The notes beneath the pieces are model-generated. The model was not told the DNA's origin, did no database searches, and saw only the letters and a program-made list of their open reading frames with translations. Source: Leptospira sp. WS60.C2 (lineage in GTDB: Bacteria > Spirochaetota > Leptospiria > Leptospirales > Leptospiraceae). From it: a stretch of 64,000 nt of DNA. The stretch is taken from the NCBI RefSeq assembly GCF_040833955.1, contig NZ_CP162133.1, forward strand, positions 1,696,001 to 1,760,000, read 5' to 3'. This document shows positions 1-13,265 of the stretch, piece after piece. How positions within the stretch are numbered: position 1 is the first letter of the stretch; each line of letters begins with the position of its first letter. Position numbers and translations under genes: made by a program.

Positions 1-1698
<1,698 letters not shown>

Positions 1699-1699
<1 letters not shown>

Positions 1700-2439
1700 T
1701 GGATACAATGAAGTTACACCTTAAAGTTTGGAGACAAAAAGATAAAAACGACAAAGGTCGTATGGTCAGTTACGAGGCAAACAACGTAAATGAACATATG
1801 TCCTTTTTGGAAATGCTTGATGTCGTGAACGACGACCTCATTAAAAAAGGAGAAGATCCAATTGCTTTCGACCATGACTGTCGCGAAGGAATTTGTGGAT
1901 CTTGTTCGATGGTGATCAACGGTGTCCCTCATGGTCCAGAAAAAGGTACCACCACTTGCCAGTTGCACATGCGTAAGTTCAAAGATGGCGATACGGTTGT
2001 GATTGAACCTTGGCGCGCTAAGGCATTCCCTGTAACAAAAGACCTAGTTGTGGACAGATCTGCCTTTGATCGCATCATCCAAGCGGGTGGTTACGTGAAT
2101 GTAAACACGGGGGGAGCACCAGACGGAAACGCACTTCCGATTCCAAAAGTGGATGCAGACCTTGCGATGGATGCAGCTACTTGTATTGGATGTGGGGCAT
2201 GTGTTGCGGCTTGTAAAAATGCATCCGCAATGTTATTTGTTTCTGCAAAAGTGTCTCACCTTGCTCTCTTGCCACAAGGGGTCGTTGAGAAAAAAGAAAG
2301 AGTTCGTAAAATGGTGAAGGCAATGGACAAAGAAGGATTTGGAAATTGCACCAACCAATACGAATGTGAAGCAGCTTGTCCAAAAGAAATTTCGGTCAAC
2401 TTCATCACTCGCCTAAACAGAGAGTACATCTCCAGCTAA
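1699..2439 (+). CDS. sdhB: Succinate dehydrogenase/fumarate reductase iron-sulfur subunit
   Basis: 246 residues. The open frame reaches further upstream, but the ATG at 1699 is chosen because AAGGAG (1684-1689) precedes it and it overlaps the sdhA stop by one base. SdhB passes electrons from FAD to quinone through three Fe-S clusters. The sequence shows the plant-ferredoxin [2Fe-2S] ligands in [11 protein letters not shown] plus the later TTC, then [13 protein letters not shown], then [13 protein letters not shown], which supply the [4Fe-4S] and [3Fe-4S] cysteines. The C-terminal part is of the Bacteroides/spirochaete type. It is the last gene of its unit, with a strong terminator about 30 bases after the stop. 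Confidence 0.96.
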
Positions 2440-2469
2440 TCCCTGGCGTTTGCTCTCTCAAAACAAAAA

Positions 2470-2501
2470 ACCCGGAAGTGTTACACCTCCGGGTTTTTTT
2501 A
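2470..2501 (+). terminator. Rho-independent terminator after sdhB
   Basis: Inverted repeat AACCCGGA / TCCGGGTT (2470-2477 and 2489-2496), 11-base loop, followed by a run of seven Ts (2495-2501). It ends the sdhAB transcript. The A-rich left flank could also let it work for the convergent glycosyltransferase gene on the other strand. Confidence 0.9.
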
Positions 2502-2588
2502 TGCACAAAACTTCCTCAAACTTGGGAATTCGATTGGATTCTACATTTTATGGATTTCCGCCTTAGTTTGCAGTCCTAAACCATCACC

Positions 2589-3545
2589 TTAGCCTTCAAA
2601 ACGGACGTCATCTAACAACTGCAATAACTCTTCTTTTGGAATCGGTTGGTTCTTAAGAAAGGTCTGTTTCATCTCTTTTAAAAATCGAACATCCTTTCCT
2701 CGTTTTTCTCTTCCTTGGAGTAAGGTATCGAATCGAAAGAGGATGGCTTCCTCGAGCAAATCCAGGGCATTAGTTTCGTTTCGAGTGTTCGTCGAGGAGT
2801 GTTCCTCTTTGTGAATCGAGAGTAAAGAATAAAGACGAAATCGTTCCATCGCCTGGTATTGGTTTGACAATTGGTCCTCATGCCCACCATAGCGAACGAG
2901 AAGATTTTCTGGAAGTAGACCAATCCCATATCCTTTTAAGAGGATACGGTTCCATAGATCATAATCCTCACAGGTTTTCATCTCTTCGCGAAACCCTCCC
3001 ACACGTTCCAAAGTTTCTTTCTTTGCTAGAAAACTGGAACAAGTGACCATACATAAGGCGAGAGATTCACTTAAGAAATGCCCAGAAACTTTTTGGAATT
3101 TTCCTTTGGGCTCGAGTAAATTCCCTTTTTTGTTCCAGACTTCCTTTGTTTGCGAAAAATGAAATTCTAGATGGTCTTTGTGGAATTGGATCTGTTTGTT
3201 TAGTTTTTCGGGAAACCATTCGTCATCCGAATCGAGAAAGGAGACCCACTCCCCACTTGCCTTATGAAGTCCAAAATTCCGAGAACAACTCACTCCCCTA
3301 TGCTCTGTTTGGTGGATATGGATCGATTTTGGAAAGCGACCAAAACTTTGGATTTGGCGTTTCCATGAAAGAACTTGGCTATGTAGAGAGGTCATTGTTC
3401 CGTCCGTGGAACCGTCGTCGATGATATGAAGTTCCCAATGGGGATAGGTTTGTCGTAACACCGAGGTTACAGACCTTTCCAGGAGATGTTGCCTGTTGTA
3501 GGTGGGGAGGATGATAGAAACAAGAGGATAGGGAGACTCGTTCAT
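2589..3545 (-). CDS. Family 2 glycosyltransferase
   Basis: 318 residues. The GT-A fold is clear: VSIILPTYNRQ at the N-terminus, DDGSTDGT (residues 43-50) for nucleotide-sugar binding, and the metal-binding DxD-type motif in FLDSDDEW (about 103-110). GT2 enzymes transfer a sugar from a nucleotide donor to an acceptor, here probably for lipopolysaccharide, another surface glycan or a glycolipid; the substrate cannot be told. No membrane segments are evident, so it is probably cytosolic or peripheral. Its ATG overlaps the stop of the upstream PLP-fold gene by four bases, so the two are very likely cotranscribed with lepA. Confidence 0.9.
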   Translation of the reverse strand: MNESPYPLVSIILPTYNRQHLLERSVTSVLRQTYPHWELHIIDDGSTDGTMTSLHSQVLSWKRQIQSFGRFPKSIHIHQTEHRGVSCSRNFGLHKASGEWVSFLDSDDEWFPEKLNKQIQFHKDHLEFHFSQTKEVWNKKGNLLEPKGKFQKVSGHFLSESLALCMVTCSSFLAKKETLERVGGFREEMKTCEDYDLWNRILLKGYGIGLLPENLLVRYGGHEDQLSNQYQAMERFRLYSLLSIHKEEHSSTNTRNETNALDLLEEAILFRFDTLLQGREKRGKDVRFLKEMKQTFLKNQPIPKEELLQLLDDVRFEG

Positions 3546-4606
3546 CGTTGCGGATTTAAACAGACAAGGTCAAGGTGTTGGACATGCCCCCCTTGGTGGA
3601 GGTAAAAAAGAGGAACTTTACCCTTTGAGAGAAACAAATTCATCTCATTCGATTTTTTTGGTGCAGACATGGGATGCATTGTAGACAATCCTTTGGGATC
3701 TTGGTCAAACGGGAACTCTTCTCCCAAAACAAAACGAAGCGACCCTGCACTGTAGACTGGTTCCAGTAGGATCTTTGTCTTTTCGTAATAGTTTTGGATC
3801 CATGGTTTGTTCTTTTGGAACCCGTTTCCAAATCGTTTGGATTGTCGTTCGGGAGGATGAGAAGACATCGACATGGTTTGTGGTTTGGTAAGGGATACGT
3901 TCGTGTCTTGCATGTTTTCGTCCCAAATCCAATCTTCTGGAATGGGACGCGGCAACAAACCCAGTTCTTTTTGCAAGTTTTCTCGTTTGGAAAGCCAAGA
4001 GGTTTTTGATTCTCCCACCATCAGACCCCTTACCTGAATTTGACTTCCCCAAAAAAAATCATACGCAGAAAGAAAACTGAGGCCCGAACCAATCTCTAAA
4101 AGGAGAATGGCTTTCTTCGGCATTTGGCTTTTTAATTCCTTCCAAAAAAGGTGTAAACCCATCTCAGCACTTGGGTGGATTCCGAATTCAGGAAGACAAA
4201 GCCCCTCGAAATTCTCCTTCTTTTTTGTAAATGCTTCGTAGGCTAAGGTTCGATTCGCATAACAATGAATTGATTGGGAATGAGCCCGCACGAGCCTTTC
4301 ATTATAGGTTCTGAGAATGGGGTCTTTTGTATACGCAATGGTTTCGACAGAAAAACCACTTCGACGTAAGATAAAACTAAAACTGGCGAGATAGTTTCCA
4401 TGAATGGCACCCCACAACAAAACATTTTTGGGACCGTTTTGGGCGGATTTGGGAACTTGGGACACAAGTCCCCATACTTTTCTCCACTTCGTTCCAAACC
4501 CAAGTGGCAAAAGATCATCCCGAATGATCGAATATCCAGGTAGGTTTGTGATTCTGACGGGAAGATTGGGATAGGAGTCTTTTGTGCCAAAAATAAAGCA
4601 AGGCAC
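3542..4606 (-). CDS. PLP-dependent enzyme of the ACC deaminase / D-cysteine desulfhydrase type, divergent
   Basis: 354 residues, apparent GTG start 12 bases after the lepA stop. The N-terminus RDDLLPLGFGTKWRK fits the R-DDL-GG-NKxRK signature of the ACC deaminase/D-cysteine desulfhydrase family; K40 would form the Schiff base with PLP. The block WGAIHGNYLAS (65-75) stands where the family has WGxxQSNH, so the SNH substrate loop is changed to HGNY. Later SGLSFLSAY could be the phosphate-binding region. The family cleaves small amino acids to keto acids and ammonia, but the changed loop means the substrate should not be assumed. It sits between lepA and a glycosyltransferase and overlaps the latter by four bases. 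Confidence 0.65.
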   Translation of the reverse strand: MPCFIFGTKDSYPNLPVRITNLPGYSIIRDDLLPLGFGTKWRKVWGLVSQVPKSAQNGPKNVLLWGAIHGNYLASFSFILRRSGFSVETIAYTKDPILRTYNERLVRAHSQSIHCYANRTLAYEAFTKKKENFEGLCLPEFGIHPSAEMGLHLFWKELKSQMPKKAILLLEIGSGLSFLSAYDFFWGSQIQVRGLMVGESKTSWLSKRENLQKELGLLPRPIPEDWIWDENMQDTNVSLTKPQTMSMSSHPPERQSKRFGNGFQKNKPWIQNYYEKTKILLEPVYSAGSLRFVLGEEFPFDQDPKGLSTMHPMSAPKKSNEMNLFLSKGKVPLFYLHQGGHVQHLDLVCLNPQR

Positions 4607-4618
4607 AAAACTAACCGT

Positions 4619-6424
4619 TTAGTCTCCCGTTTTAAGAATGGACAAAAAGGCTTCTTGTGGGATTTCCACGTTTCCAATTTGTTTCATTCTCTTCTTTCCT
4701 TCTTTTTGTTTCTCTAGAAGTTTTTTCTTACGAGAGATATCCCCCCCGTAACACTTGGCGGTTACGTTTTTACGAAGGGCAGAGATACTTTCCCTTGCCA
4801 CAACCTTAGATCCAATCGCCGCTTGGAGAGGGATCATAAATTGGTGTCTTGGAATCAGGTCTTTTAGTTTTTCAATGATGACACGTCCCCTTTCTTCCGC
4901 TTTGGACTTATGGACAATGGAAGAGAGAGCATCCACTGGCTCTCCATTCACAAGGATGTCCATACGTACGAGTTTGGAATCCCTGTAGCCCACTTCTTCA
5001 TAATCAAGAGAGGCATATCCTTTGGTGTAGGATTTGAGTTTGTCGTAAAATTCAAAAATCAGTTCCGCCAAGGGAAGTTCGTAGGTTAACTGCAATTTGT
5101 CTTTGGACAAGTAGACCGTATCCATATGGATTCCACGTTTTTCGATCACAAGGGACATGATGTTTCCCACGTAACTTTCTGGGGAAATGATGGTGGCTTT
5201 GACAAATGGTTCTTCCGATTTTCCGATGAGGATGGGGTCTGGCCATTTACTTGGGTTGTCCACCTCAATGAGATCACCTTTAGTAGTGGTAATGCGAAAT
5301 TTAACGGAGGGTGCCGTTGTGATGAGGGCTAGATTGAATTCTCTTTCCAAACGTTCTTGTACAATCTCCATATGGAGAAGGCCAAGGTAACCCACACGAA
5401 ATCCAAATCCTAGGGCAGCCGAGTTTTCGCGTTCAAAAGTGAGAGCAGAGTCATTTAACTTCAGTTTTTCGATCGCATCCACTAACGCATCAAAGTCTTC
5501 CCCGTTGATCGGAAAAAGACCAGCAAATACCATTGGTTTTGCGTCCTTAAATCCTTTTACGTCTTCGGCTGTTTGGCGATTGGCATGAGTGATGGTATCC
5601 CCTGTTTTGGCATCTCCCATCTTTTTCATCCCAGCGACGACATATCCCACATCCCCTGCCTGGAGTTCTTCGCAAGCCACCATGGAGAGACGGTTGATCC
5701 CCACCTCGGTCACAGTGAACTGACGTCCAATGTTCATCATGTGGATCACTTCCCCTTTACGAAGCTTACCATCGAATAACCGAACTTTGGCGACCACACC
5801 CATATAAGTGTCAAAAAAGGAATCATAAATCAATGCTTTGAGAGGAGCATCCACATCTCCTTTGGGAGGTGGCAATAGGTAACAAATCGCTTCCAGAACT
5901 TCTTGTACATTCAGGCCCGTTTTGGCCGAAATTGGAATCGCCTCTTCCGGGTTTAAACCCAGAGACTCTTCGATCATGAGTTTACATTTGTCAATGTCAG
6001 CAGACGGTAGGTCAATTTTATTGATCACTGGGATGATGCGAAGATCGAGATCCATTGCCAGATAAAGGTTCGCAAGCGTTTGTGCTTCTACCCCTTGGCT
6101 TGCATCCACAATGAGAAGAACTCCTTCACAAGCAGCAAGAGAACGGGACACTTCGTACGTAAAGTCAACGTGGCCTGGGGTATCAATTAAATTCAGGTGG
6201 TAGACATTCCCATCTTTGGCATGGTAATCAAAAGAAGCATTGTTTGCTTTGATGGTAATCCCACGTTCCCTTTCGATGTCCATGGAATCGAGGATTTGGT
6301 CTTTTTTGGTACGTTGGTCTGTGACAAGACCAATCTCAAGCAAACGATCCGCCAGAGTGGACTTTCCATGGTCGACATGGGCGATGATGGAAAAATTGCG
6401 GGTGAATTGTTGGCGTTCGTTCAC
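4619..6424 (-). CDS. lepA: Elongation factor 4 (back-translocating GTPase LepA)
   Basis: 601 residues, the normal family length, starting with GTG at 6424 with GAGGGA just upstream. LepA is a ribosome-associated GTPase that acts on stalled or mis-translocated ribosomes. GTPase motifs are all present: AHVDHGKST (15-23), RGIT in switch I, DTPGHVDF (81-88), NKID (135-138) and the SAK motif. The C-terminal LepA-specific domain is recognisable ([21 protein letters not shown] near the end). It is divergent from eno over a 122-base intergenic region and is the first gene of a three-gene minus-strand set. Confidence 0.98.
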   Translation of the reverse strand: MNERQQFTRNFSIIAHVDHGKSTLADRLLEIGLVTDQRTKKDQILDSMDIERERGITIKANNASFDYHAKDGNVYHLNLIDTPGHVDFTYEVSRSLAACEGVLLIVDASQGVEAQTLANLYLAMDLDLRIIPVINKIDLPSADIDKCKLMIEESLGLNPEEAIPISAKTGLNVQEVLEAICYLLPPPKGDVDAPLKALIYDSFFDTYMGVVAKVRLFDGKLRKGEVIHMMNIGRQFTVTEVGINRLSMVACEELQAGDVGYVVAGMKKMGDAKTGDTITHANRQTAEDVKGFKDAKPMVFAGLFPINGEDFDALVDAIEKLKLNDSALTFERENSAALGFGFRVGYLGLLHMEIVQERLEREFNLALITTAPSVKFRITTTKGDLIEVDNPSKWPDPILIGKSEEPFVKATIISPESYVGNIMSLVIEKRGIHMDTVYLSKDKLQLTYELPLAELIFEFYDKLKSYTKGYASLDYEEVGYRDSKLVRMDILVNGEPVDALSSIVHKSKAEERGRVIIEKLKDLIPRHQFMIPLQAAIGSKVVARESISALRKNVTAKCYGGDISRKKKLLEKQKEGKKRMKQIGNVEIPQEAFLSILKTGD

Positions 6425-6531
6425 GGTTCCCTCTTCTTTTTAAGTCATTTTCCTGGAACGAGGCTCTTTGTCGAAAAAGTTTATTGTCAGAGGCTTAAAA
6501 TTCCAAACACTGGGAGGAAATTATCCCTTAG

Positions 6532-7848
<1,317 letters not shown>

Positions 7849-7849
7849 C

Positions 7850-8314
7850 ATGACAGCAACCAAAGCCTCTTTACTTTTAACCTACGTTTGTGCTTGCCTC
7901 TACCTGGGACTTTTGTCCGAGTCTGGGATGGCAGAACGTATGCGTTTGGAAAAAGAACTCACCAATCTCAACGCTGAGGTGGAGAGGCTTGTTGTGGAGA
8001 ATCAGGGTCTGGAAGAAAAGGAAAGGCGCCTCAAAAATGATGCGTATGCTTTGGAACAAGAAGCTCGTAAATACTACCTTCTCTCCGAAACTGCTCATGT
8101 CTTAAAATTTGAAGAATTTCCTGAGAGAACGGAAACTCGTCCCAAGGCACTTACTGCCTCCGTTCGAGCGGCAGGCTTTGGTGGAGAGTTGAAAGAACCA
8201 CCACTGTTTTTATTACGTTTCTTTTTTATTTCTTTCAGTGTTTTCCTGATTCTAGGTGTATACTATAAGCTGAAACGCTTGCCTCATACGTCTAACCAGA
8301 AAAGACTGAACTAA
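7850..8314 (+). CDS. FtsB/DivIC-like septum formation protein with an extra C-terminal membrane segment
   Basis: 154 residues. Layout: an N-terminal hydrophobic segment (about 7-22), a heptad-rich coiled coil (about 27-75, [20 protein letters not shown]), the FtsB-like [16 protein letters not shown] region (72-87), a linker, then a second hydrophobic segment (about 118-138) with a basic tail. FtsB/DivIC proteins join FtsL and DivIB/FtsQ in the division complex and normally have one membrane span. Location one base after eno supports the assignment, because ftsB commonly follows eno. The second span is unusual. It lies two bases before clpP and is probably cotranscribed with both neighbours. 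Confidence 0.75.
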   Translation: MTATKASLLLTYVCACLYLGLLSESGMAERMRLEKELTNLNAEVERLVVENQGLEEKERRLKNDAYALEQEARKYYLLSETAHVLKFEEFPERTETRPKALTASVRAAGFGGELKEPPLFLLRFFFISFSVFLILGVYYKLKRLPHTSNQKRLN

Positions 8315-8315
8315 T

Positions 8316-8924
8316 ATGCCAGAAGAAGAAACACCAGAAAAAGAAATCACCGAAACCATCCAAGATCTCATCAGCGACAAGAACATGGGAAAGAAGTTCC
8401 TGGAAAAACGGAAAATCTTTCTCTGGGGACCTGTGACTGACGAATCCTCCAAAGAACTGACAGCAAAACTCATGTATTTGGAAATGATCGATCCTGGAAA
8501 ACCAATTACATTTTATATCAATAGCCCTGGTGGTGTTGTTACCTCCGGTCTAGTTGTCTATGACACCATGCAAATGATCTCCTCTCCCGTGCACACGGTT
8601 TGTATGGGTATGGCAGCTTCTATGGGATCCATTCTTCTCATTGGTGGAAAAAAGGGGAATCGTTACATTTGGCCCAACGGTAGAGTGATGATCCACCAAC
8701 CATCCATCGGAGGACAAATCCAAGCACCAGCAACGGATTTACTCATCCATGCACAGGACATTGTCAAAACAAAAGAAAAATTGAATCAGATGTTAGCGGA
8801 CGCTTGTGGAAAATCCTACGAACAATTGGTGGAAGACACTGATCGAGATTATTATATGGATGCAGAACAAGCACTTGCTTATGGCATCGTTGATAAAATC
8901 GTAAACACAATTGACGTCGTCTAA
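8316..8924 (+). CDS. clpP: ATP-dependent Clp protease proteolytic subunit
   Basis: 202 residues. ClpP forms the tetradecameric serine protease chamber that degrades proteins fed by ClpA/C/X ATPases. The catalytic triad is complete: S102 in GMAASMGS, H127 in VMIHQPS and D178 in DTDRDYY. Also visible are [19 protein letters not shown] and the C-terminal [13 protein letters not shown]. The N-terminus is acidic and longer than in most ClpPs (about 30 residues before KIFLWG). Leptospires are known to carry two ClpP paralogues; I cannot tell which this is. The next gene starts inside its last 14 bases. Confidence 0.96.
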   Translation: MPEEETPEKEITETIQDLISDKNMGKKFLEKRKIFLWGPVTDESSKELTAKLMYLEMIDPGKPITFYINSPGGVVTSGLVVYDTMQMISSPVHTVCMGMAASMGSILLIGGKKGNRYIWPNGRVMIHQPSIGGQIQAPATDLLIHAQDIVKTKEKLNQMLADACGKSYEQLVEDTDRDYYMDAEQALAYGIVDKIVNTIDVV

Positions 8925-9927
8925 CAAAGAATTTAAACCAAGAAGATTTTTAGAAGGTCGTCACCTTCAAACTGTCTACAATGTACTCTTTCCTCCAGAC
9001 AATGCTTTGGAGGATGAATACTTTTCTGAGAGTATCCTCATTCCCACAAACGATGGGTCTGGGGATCTTTTATGGCTCGAACACAACCCACCCCTTTCCC
9101 AAGTACGAAAGCATAGTGCCCCTTGGAATGGATTCTATCTCATGCTTGTGCATGGAATGGAGGGAAGTTCCGAATCCCATTATATGGTGAGCGTAGGAAA
9201 AGAAGCCCTAAACCGTGGTTATGGCGTGGTTCGTATGAATTTGCGAAATTGTGGGCGAGGTTTGGGTTTAGCAAAAAAACCTTACAACGCAGGTCAGTCG
9301 GAAGACATAGATGCTGTTTTGAAATACATTTATAAACATTTCACAAAGAACATTTTGGTCTCGGGTTTCTCTCTATCTGCCAATATGGTGTTAAAGTTTT
9401 TTGGAGAAAAAAGGGAACATTATGCGAAAGCCTTCACGGCTACTTCCCCTCCTCTCGACTTAAAACGCAGTTGTGATTTTATCGATTCTCGTGCTGGGAA
9501 TTTTTATCGTGATCATTTTTTGGAAACAATGAAAGAAAAAGTTTCCAGTGGAATTTACGATATTACGGAGAAACGAAAAGAACAAGTCCTTCGTAGTAAG
9601 TCTTTTTTTGATTTTGATGATTTTTTTACAGCACCTGTATCAGGTTATGCGAATGTTTTAGAATACTACAATATTTGTTCCAGTGTGAAGTATCTCTCTG
9701 GAATTAAAATTCCTGGTCTTGTGGTGCATGCGGATGATGATCCGGTCGTTCCATCTGAGGTATGGCATGAGATTCGATGGAAATCCTACCCGATGTTGCA
9801 AACAGTTCTCACAGAAAAAGGAGGGCATGTTGGCTTTATCAGTGACCCTTCTCCTGAGAATCCCGAGGGCAGATGGTTACCGAAGATCCTACTCGATTTT
9901 TTTGACTCCAAAAGCAAAACCCATTAG
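8911..9927 (+). CDS. YheT-family alpha/beta hydrolase
   Basis: 338 residues, starting at a TTG that overlaps the end of clpP by 14 bases. Features of the YheT (UPF0017) group: the N-terminal [14 protein letters not shown], the oxyanion region [22 protein letters not shown], the nucleophile elbow GFSLSANM with its Ser, and near the end HADDDPVVP and KGGHVGF, which hold the expected Asp and His. Members are esterases or acyltransferase-like hydrolases, mostly of unknown substrate. Predicted cytosolic. The overlap suggests translational coupling to clpP. Confidence 0.88.
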   Translation: MTSSNKEFKPRRFLEGRHLQTVYNVLFPPDNALEDEYFSESILIPTNDGSGDLLWLEHNPPLSQVRKHSAPWNGFYLMLVHGMEGSSESHYMVSVGKEALNRGYGVVRMNLRNCGRGLGLAKKPYNAGQSEDIDAVLKYIYKHFTKNILVSGFSLSANMVLKFFGEKREHYAKAFTATSPPLDLKRSCDFIDSRAGNFYRDHFLETMKEKVSSGIYDITEKRKEQVLRSKSFFDFDDFFTAPVSGYANVLEYYNICSSVKYLSGIKIPGLVVHADDDPVVPSEVWHEIRWKSYPMLQTVLTEKGGHVGFISDPSPENPEGRWLPKILLDFFDSKSKTH

Positions 9928-9957
9928 CAATTATTATAGAATTTAGGAAGGTTTGGG

Positions 9958-11343
9958 ATGCGCGACCTATTAAAAGAATGTTTATCAGAAGAATCTGGTT
10001 TTGTAGAACTAAGATACCACCACAAAGAAAGCCGTTCCTTTTTTGCAGAACGAGGACGAGTGGAATCCACTGCCCTTCGCAAACGAACTGGTGTGGGAGT
10101 TCGGGTCTTAGAATCTGGAACTTGGGGGTTTGCTTCGACCAGTGAGATTTCAAAAGCATCCATTCAAAATGCGATCCACATTGCCAAAAAAGCGGCGCGA
10201 CTCTCTTCAGCCCTTAGAAAAGACAAAATCCCCAATTTGCCAAAAGCAAATTTCGCTGTCGGTGATTTTATTGGGAAAGGCATTGAAGACTTTCGGGGTC
10301 GTTCGGTGGATGAAAAATTGAAGATGGTTCTTGACATTCAAAACGAAGCTACAAAACAGTCCACCAAACTTCAGTCAGTTGGTTGTGGGTATTCCGAAAT
10401 CTATGAAGAAAAAGCCATCGTCACAACAGATGGTGCTGATAGTTTTTTTAGTTTGGTTCGCCCTGAGTTCCGAGTTTCGGCGGTTGCCAAAGATGAAGGA
10501 AAATTAGAATCAGGTTCTCATTCCATTGGTGTGACGGGCGGTTGGGACTGTTTGTTTCGAAACCAAACACCATCTCAAATTTCCGAAGAGGCATGTAAAA
10601 CCGCAGTGGATTTACTTTCGAGCGAACTTCCTCTTGGGGGACTCTCCACCGTCATCCTATCTCCTTCCATTGTGGGACTTCTTGTGCATGAAGCCATTGG
10701 ACATACCGTCGAAGCAGACTTTGTTTTGTCTGGATCAGTTGCCCAAGGAAAAATTGGTCATCGCGTTGGATCCGACTTGGTTACGTTATGCGACTCTGGG
10801 TATTCGGAATACTATGAAGGTGCAGGTGGTTCCATTCCTGTAGACGACGAAGGGGTGATTCCAACCAATACCGTCATCATCAAAAACGGAATCCTCACAT
10901 CCTATCTTCACAACCGAGAAACGGCAGAACGATTTGGTGTCGCGCCGACTGGTTCGGCAAGAGCCTGGGAATATGGAGATGTTCCTCTCATTCGCATGCG
11001 AAATACGTTTTTACTTCCTGGAAATTCGAGTTTGGAAGAGATGATTGCCAATACCAAAGATGGATATTATCTAGATGGTGCCAAAAACGGTCAGGCAGAT
11101 GCAACAGGTGAATTTATGTTTGCCGTTCAAAAAGCCTACCGCATCCAAAATGGGAAGATCACTCATTTACTCAAAGGAGTAACTGTTTCTGGACTTGCTT
11201 TCGATGTATTACAAAATGTGGATATGGTATCCAAAGAATTCAAATGGGATTTGGGTTCAGGTCACTGCGGAAAAGGACAACCAGCCAAAGTGGATGCAGG
11301 TGGACCATATGTTCGCACAAAAGTATTATTAGGTGGTAAATAA
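9958..11343 (+). CDS. tldD: TldD-type metalloprotease subunit
   Basis: 461 residues. TldD and TldE/PmbA form a heterodimeric zinc protease that degrades unfolded peptides and, in some bacteria, matures peptide toxins. The metal-binding HEAIGH (residues 244-249) is present and marks this as the catalytic TldD subunit. The C-terminal SGHCGKGQP segment, conserved in TldD, is also there. The upstream intergenic gap of 30 bases contains AGGAAGG close to the ATG. Its TAA stop shares a base with the ATG of the partner gene, so equal expression of the two subunits is likely. Confidence 0.93.
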   Translation: MRDLLKECLSEESGFVELRYHHKESRSFFAERGRVESTALRKRTGVGVRVLESGTWGFASTSEISKASIQNAIHIAKKAARLSSALRKDKIPNLPKANFAVGDFIGKGIEDFRGRSVDEKLKMVLDIQNEATKQSTKLQSVGCGYSEIYEEKAIVTTDGADSFFSLVRPEFRVSAVAKDEGKLESGSHSIGVTGGWDCLFRNQTPSQISEEACKTAVDLLSSELPLGGLSTVILSPSIVGLLVHEAIGHTVEADFVLSGSVAQGKIGHRVGSDLVTLCDSGYSEYYEGAGGSIPVDDEGVIPTNTVIIKNGILTSYLHNRETAERFGVAPTGSARAWEYGDVPLIRMRNTFLLPGNSSLEEMIANTKDGYYLDGAKNGQADATGEFMFAVQKAYRIQNGKITHLLKGVTVSGLAFDVLQNVDMVSKEFKWDLGSGHCGKGQPAKVDAGGPYVRTKVLLGGK

Positions 11344-12725
11344 TGGATCGTGGATCGATTGAAAAACGTTTAAACGACCAGAAAGATTTACTGACCAATT
11401 TAGTTTCCAAAGCAAAATCCAATGGAATTGAACAAGTAGAGATTTATTCCAGTTATGGATACTCAGAAGATGTGAGTTTAGAAAAAAATGATCTAAACAA
11501 CTGTACTGCCACAGAAGAAAATATGTTTGGAATTCGAGTGATCCATGAAGGAAACCAAGGATTTATCATATCAAACCATATCCCTAGTTTGTATGCTTCC
11601 ATCGAAGAGGCATACCAGTTGGCAAAAAGCCAATCCACTCCGGATCCCGATTTGGTTTTGCCAGAAGTTAGACCGATCACTCACCAAATTGACACCTATG
11701 ATCCAACACTTGATTCGATGGGAATCGAAGACTTAGTCGGTTATGCGAAAGAGGCTCTCGGTTGGAGAAGTGATTTGTATGAGAAAGTCAATATTGACTC
11801 AGGGGATTTTTCGCTTAGCAAAGGTTATAAGCTCATTGTTTCCTCGAAAGGGGTGATCGCACATGAACTAGGTGCCGAACTTTCGGCATCCGTTATGGGC
11901 ATGGGTGTGGATGGAGACCTCGTGGGAAGTTTTGATTATGACTCTGCGAGTGGTTTTAACAAAGATCAGTTCCAAACCCTTTGGAAAAAAGCATTTAGGG
12001 AGTTTGGAGACAAATGTATGGGTGCCCTGTATGCCAAACCTACGTCTAGTTTTCAAGGAAAAGTACTTCTTCCTCCCGAGGCTGTGTATTCTTTTTTTCT
12101 AGGACTGTTCATTGGTTCTCTCAATGGAACGAGTCTTCGCAAAGGGAAATCAAAAATGGCGGGAAAATTGGGAGAAAAAGTAGCCTCTTCCCTTCTTTCC
12201 ATTTGGGATGATCCCACAAACAAAAGTTTTATGGGATCTACTGGTTTTGACAGAGAAGGAATGCCCACTTCCTATAAAAAGGTTCTCACAGAAGGAGTTT
12301 TGGAATCGTATTTTTATAATACGTATGAAGCCAAAAAAGCAGGACTGAAAGAATCGAATGGTTCTGCAACAGGTGGTGCGCAAAGCCTCCCAGGTTGTGG
12401 TTCCAAACAATTACAAATTGCTCCTGGCACTTCCTCCAAAGACGAGTTTTTTAAACTTCCAGGAAAAACTTTATTTGTGAATCGAATTTCTGGAACGAAA
12501 GATGGGGCTTCTGGTGATTTTTCAGGAGTGATTAAGGGTGGTTATCTTCTCGAAGGAGGAGAAAAAATCCCTGTGCGTGAAGTGCAAATTGTGGGAAATG
12601 CCTTTGATGCCTTACACCAAATTGAAGCGATTTCCAAAGAAGGAGAACTTCTTGGAGAATCTTCGTTTGTTCCATATCTATTGCTGGATGGATTTACCAT
12701 CACAGGAGTGACAGAAGAATCGTAA
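11343..12725 (+). CDS. pmbA: PmbA/TldE-type partner of the TldD protease
   Basis: 460 residues. It is homologous in layout to the preceding protein but has no HExxxH, as expected for the non-metal-binding TldE/PmbA partner. Typical blocks are KNDLNNCTATEENMFGIRV at the N-terminus, VYSFFLGLFIGSLNG in the middle, and GASGDFSGVIKGGYLLEGG towards the end. It overlaps tldD by one base at its start and the DUF4416 gene by one base at its end, so the three form a translationally coupled block. Peptide substrates are unknown; no precursor-peptide gene was seen nearby. Confidence 0.92.
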   Translation: MDRGSIEKRLNDQKDLLTNLVSKAKSNGIEQVEIYSSYGYSEDVSLEKNDLNNCTATEENMFGIRVIHEGNQGFIISNHIPSLYASIEEAYQLAKSQSTPDPDLVLPEVRPITHQIDTYDPTLDSMGIEDLVGYAKEALGWRSDLYEKVNIDSGDFSLSKGYKLIVSSKGVIAHELGAELSASVMGMGVDGDLVGSFDYDSASGFNKDQFQTLWKKAFREFGDKCMGALYAKPTSSFQGKVLLPPEAVYSFFLGLFIGSLNGTSLRKGKSKMAGKLGEKVASSLLSIWDDPTNKSFMGSTGFDREGMPTSYKKVLTEGVLESYFYNTYEAKKAGLKESNGSATGGAQSLPGCGSKQLQIAPGTSSKDEFFKLPGKTLFVNRISGTKDGASGDFSGVIKGGYLLEGGEKIPVREVQIVGNAFDALHQIEAISKEGELLGESSFVPYLLLDGFTITGVTEES

Positions 12726-13258
12726 TGCCACAAGAGTTTTTAGAAAGACCAGCAGGTGCTTCTTTTTTTCTCATTTTATCGTATGAGAAGGAAGATGTAC
12801 TGTTCGAACTTAAAAATTTAGGCGAAAAACGTTTTTCTAAAATCTTGTATGAATCCCTTCTTTTGCCCAAGTGGGTTCCAGATGAAACGGAAAGAGAATA
12901 TGCCTATCCTGGGCGTTACACGAAAGTGTTATCGTTCAAACAACGAATCCACAGGGAAGAACTTGTGGAAAAAAAGAAAGAGTGTTTGGAATTACAATCA
13001 TTTTTGCAAAAAAAAGATCCCAGTGCTCTCTTGATTCCAGGATATGTTACTTCGCATAACATAGTCATTGCGAAATCAAAAGATGATTTTCATCGGATGT
13101 ATTTATTCCAAGGAGTATATGCAGAGACTGTGTATTATTTTTCAAGGGGACAACTTTTGCCCCTTCCTTCCACACAAAGTTATTTTAAAGAAAAAGATGT
13201 GATCTATTTTTTTAATACCTTGCGGGAATCATACGAATTCAATAAATTCAAAAGTTAA
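12725..13258 (+). CDS. DUF4416 family protein
   Basis: 177 residues. The pattern of the family is visible: a short N-terminal strand region (FFLILSYEKEDVLFEL), a central FKQRIHREELVEKKKECLELQ, then LLIPGYVTSHNIVIAKSKD and FHRMYLFQGVYAETVYYF. The function of DUF4416 is not known; the family is found in spirochaetes, Thermotogae and some deltaproteobacteria. No signal peptide or membrane segment. It starts on the pmbA stop (TAATG), which suggests a job linked to the TldD/PmbA pair or simple operon sharing. Confidence 0.8.
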   Translation: MPQEFLERPAGASFFLILSYEKEDVLFELKNLGEKRFSKILYESLLLPKWVPDETEREYAYPGRYTKVLSFKQRIHREELVEKKKECLELQSFLQKKDPSALLIPGYVTSHNIVIAKSKDDFHRMYLFQGVYAETVYYFSRGQLLPLPSTQSYFKEKDVIYFFNTLRESYEFNKFKS

Positions 13259-13265
13259 TCCTGTT

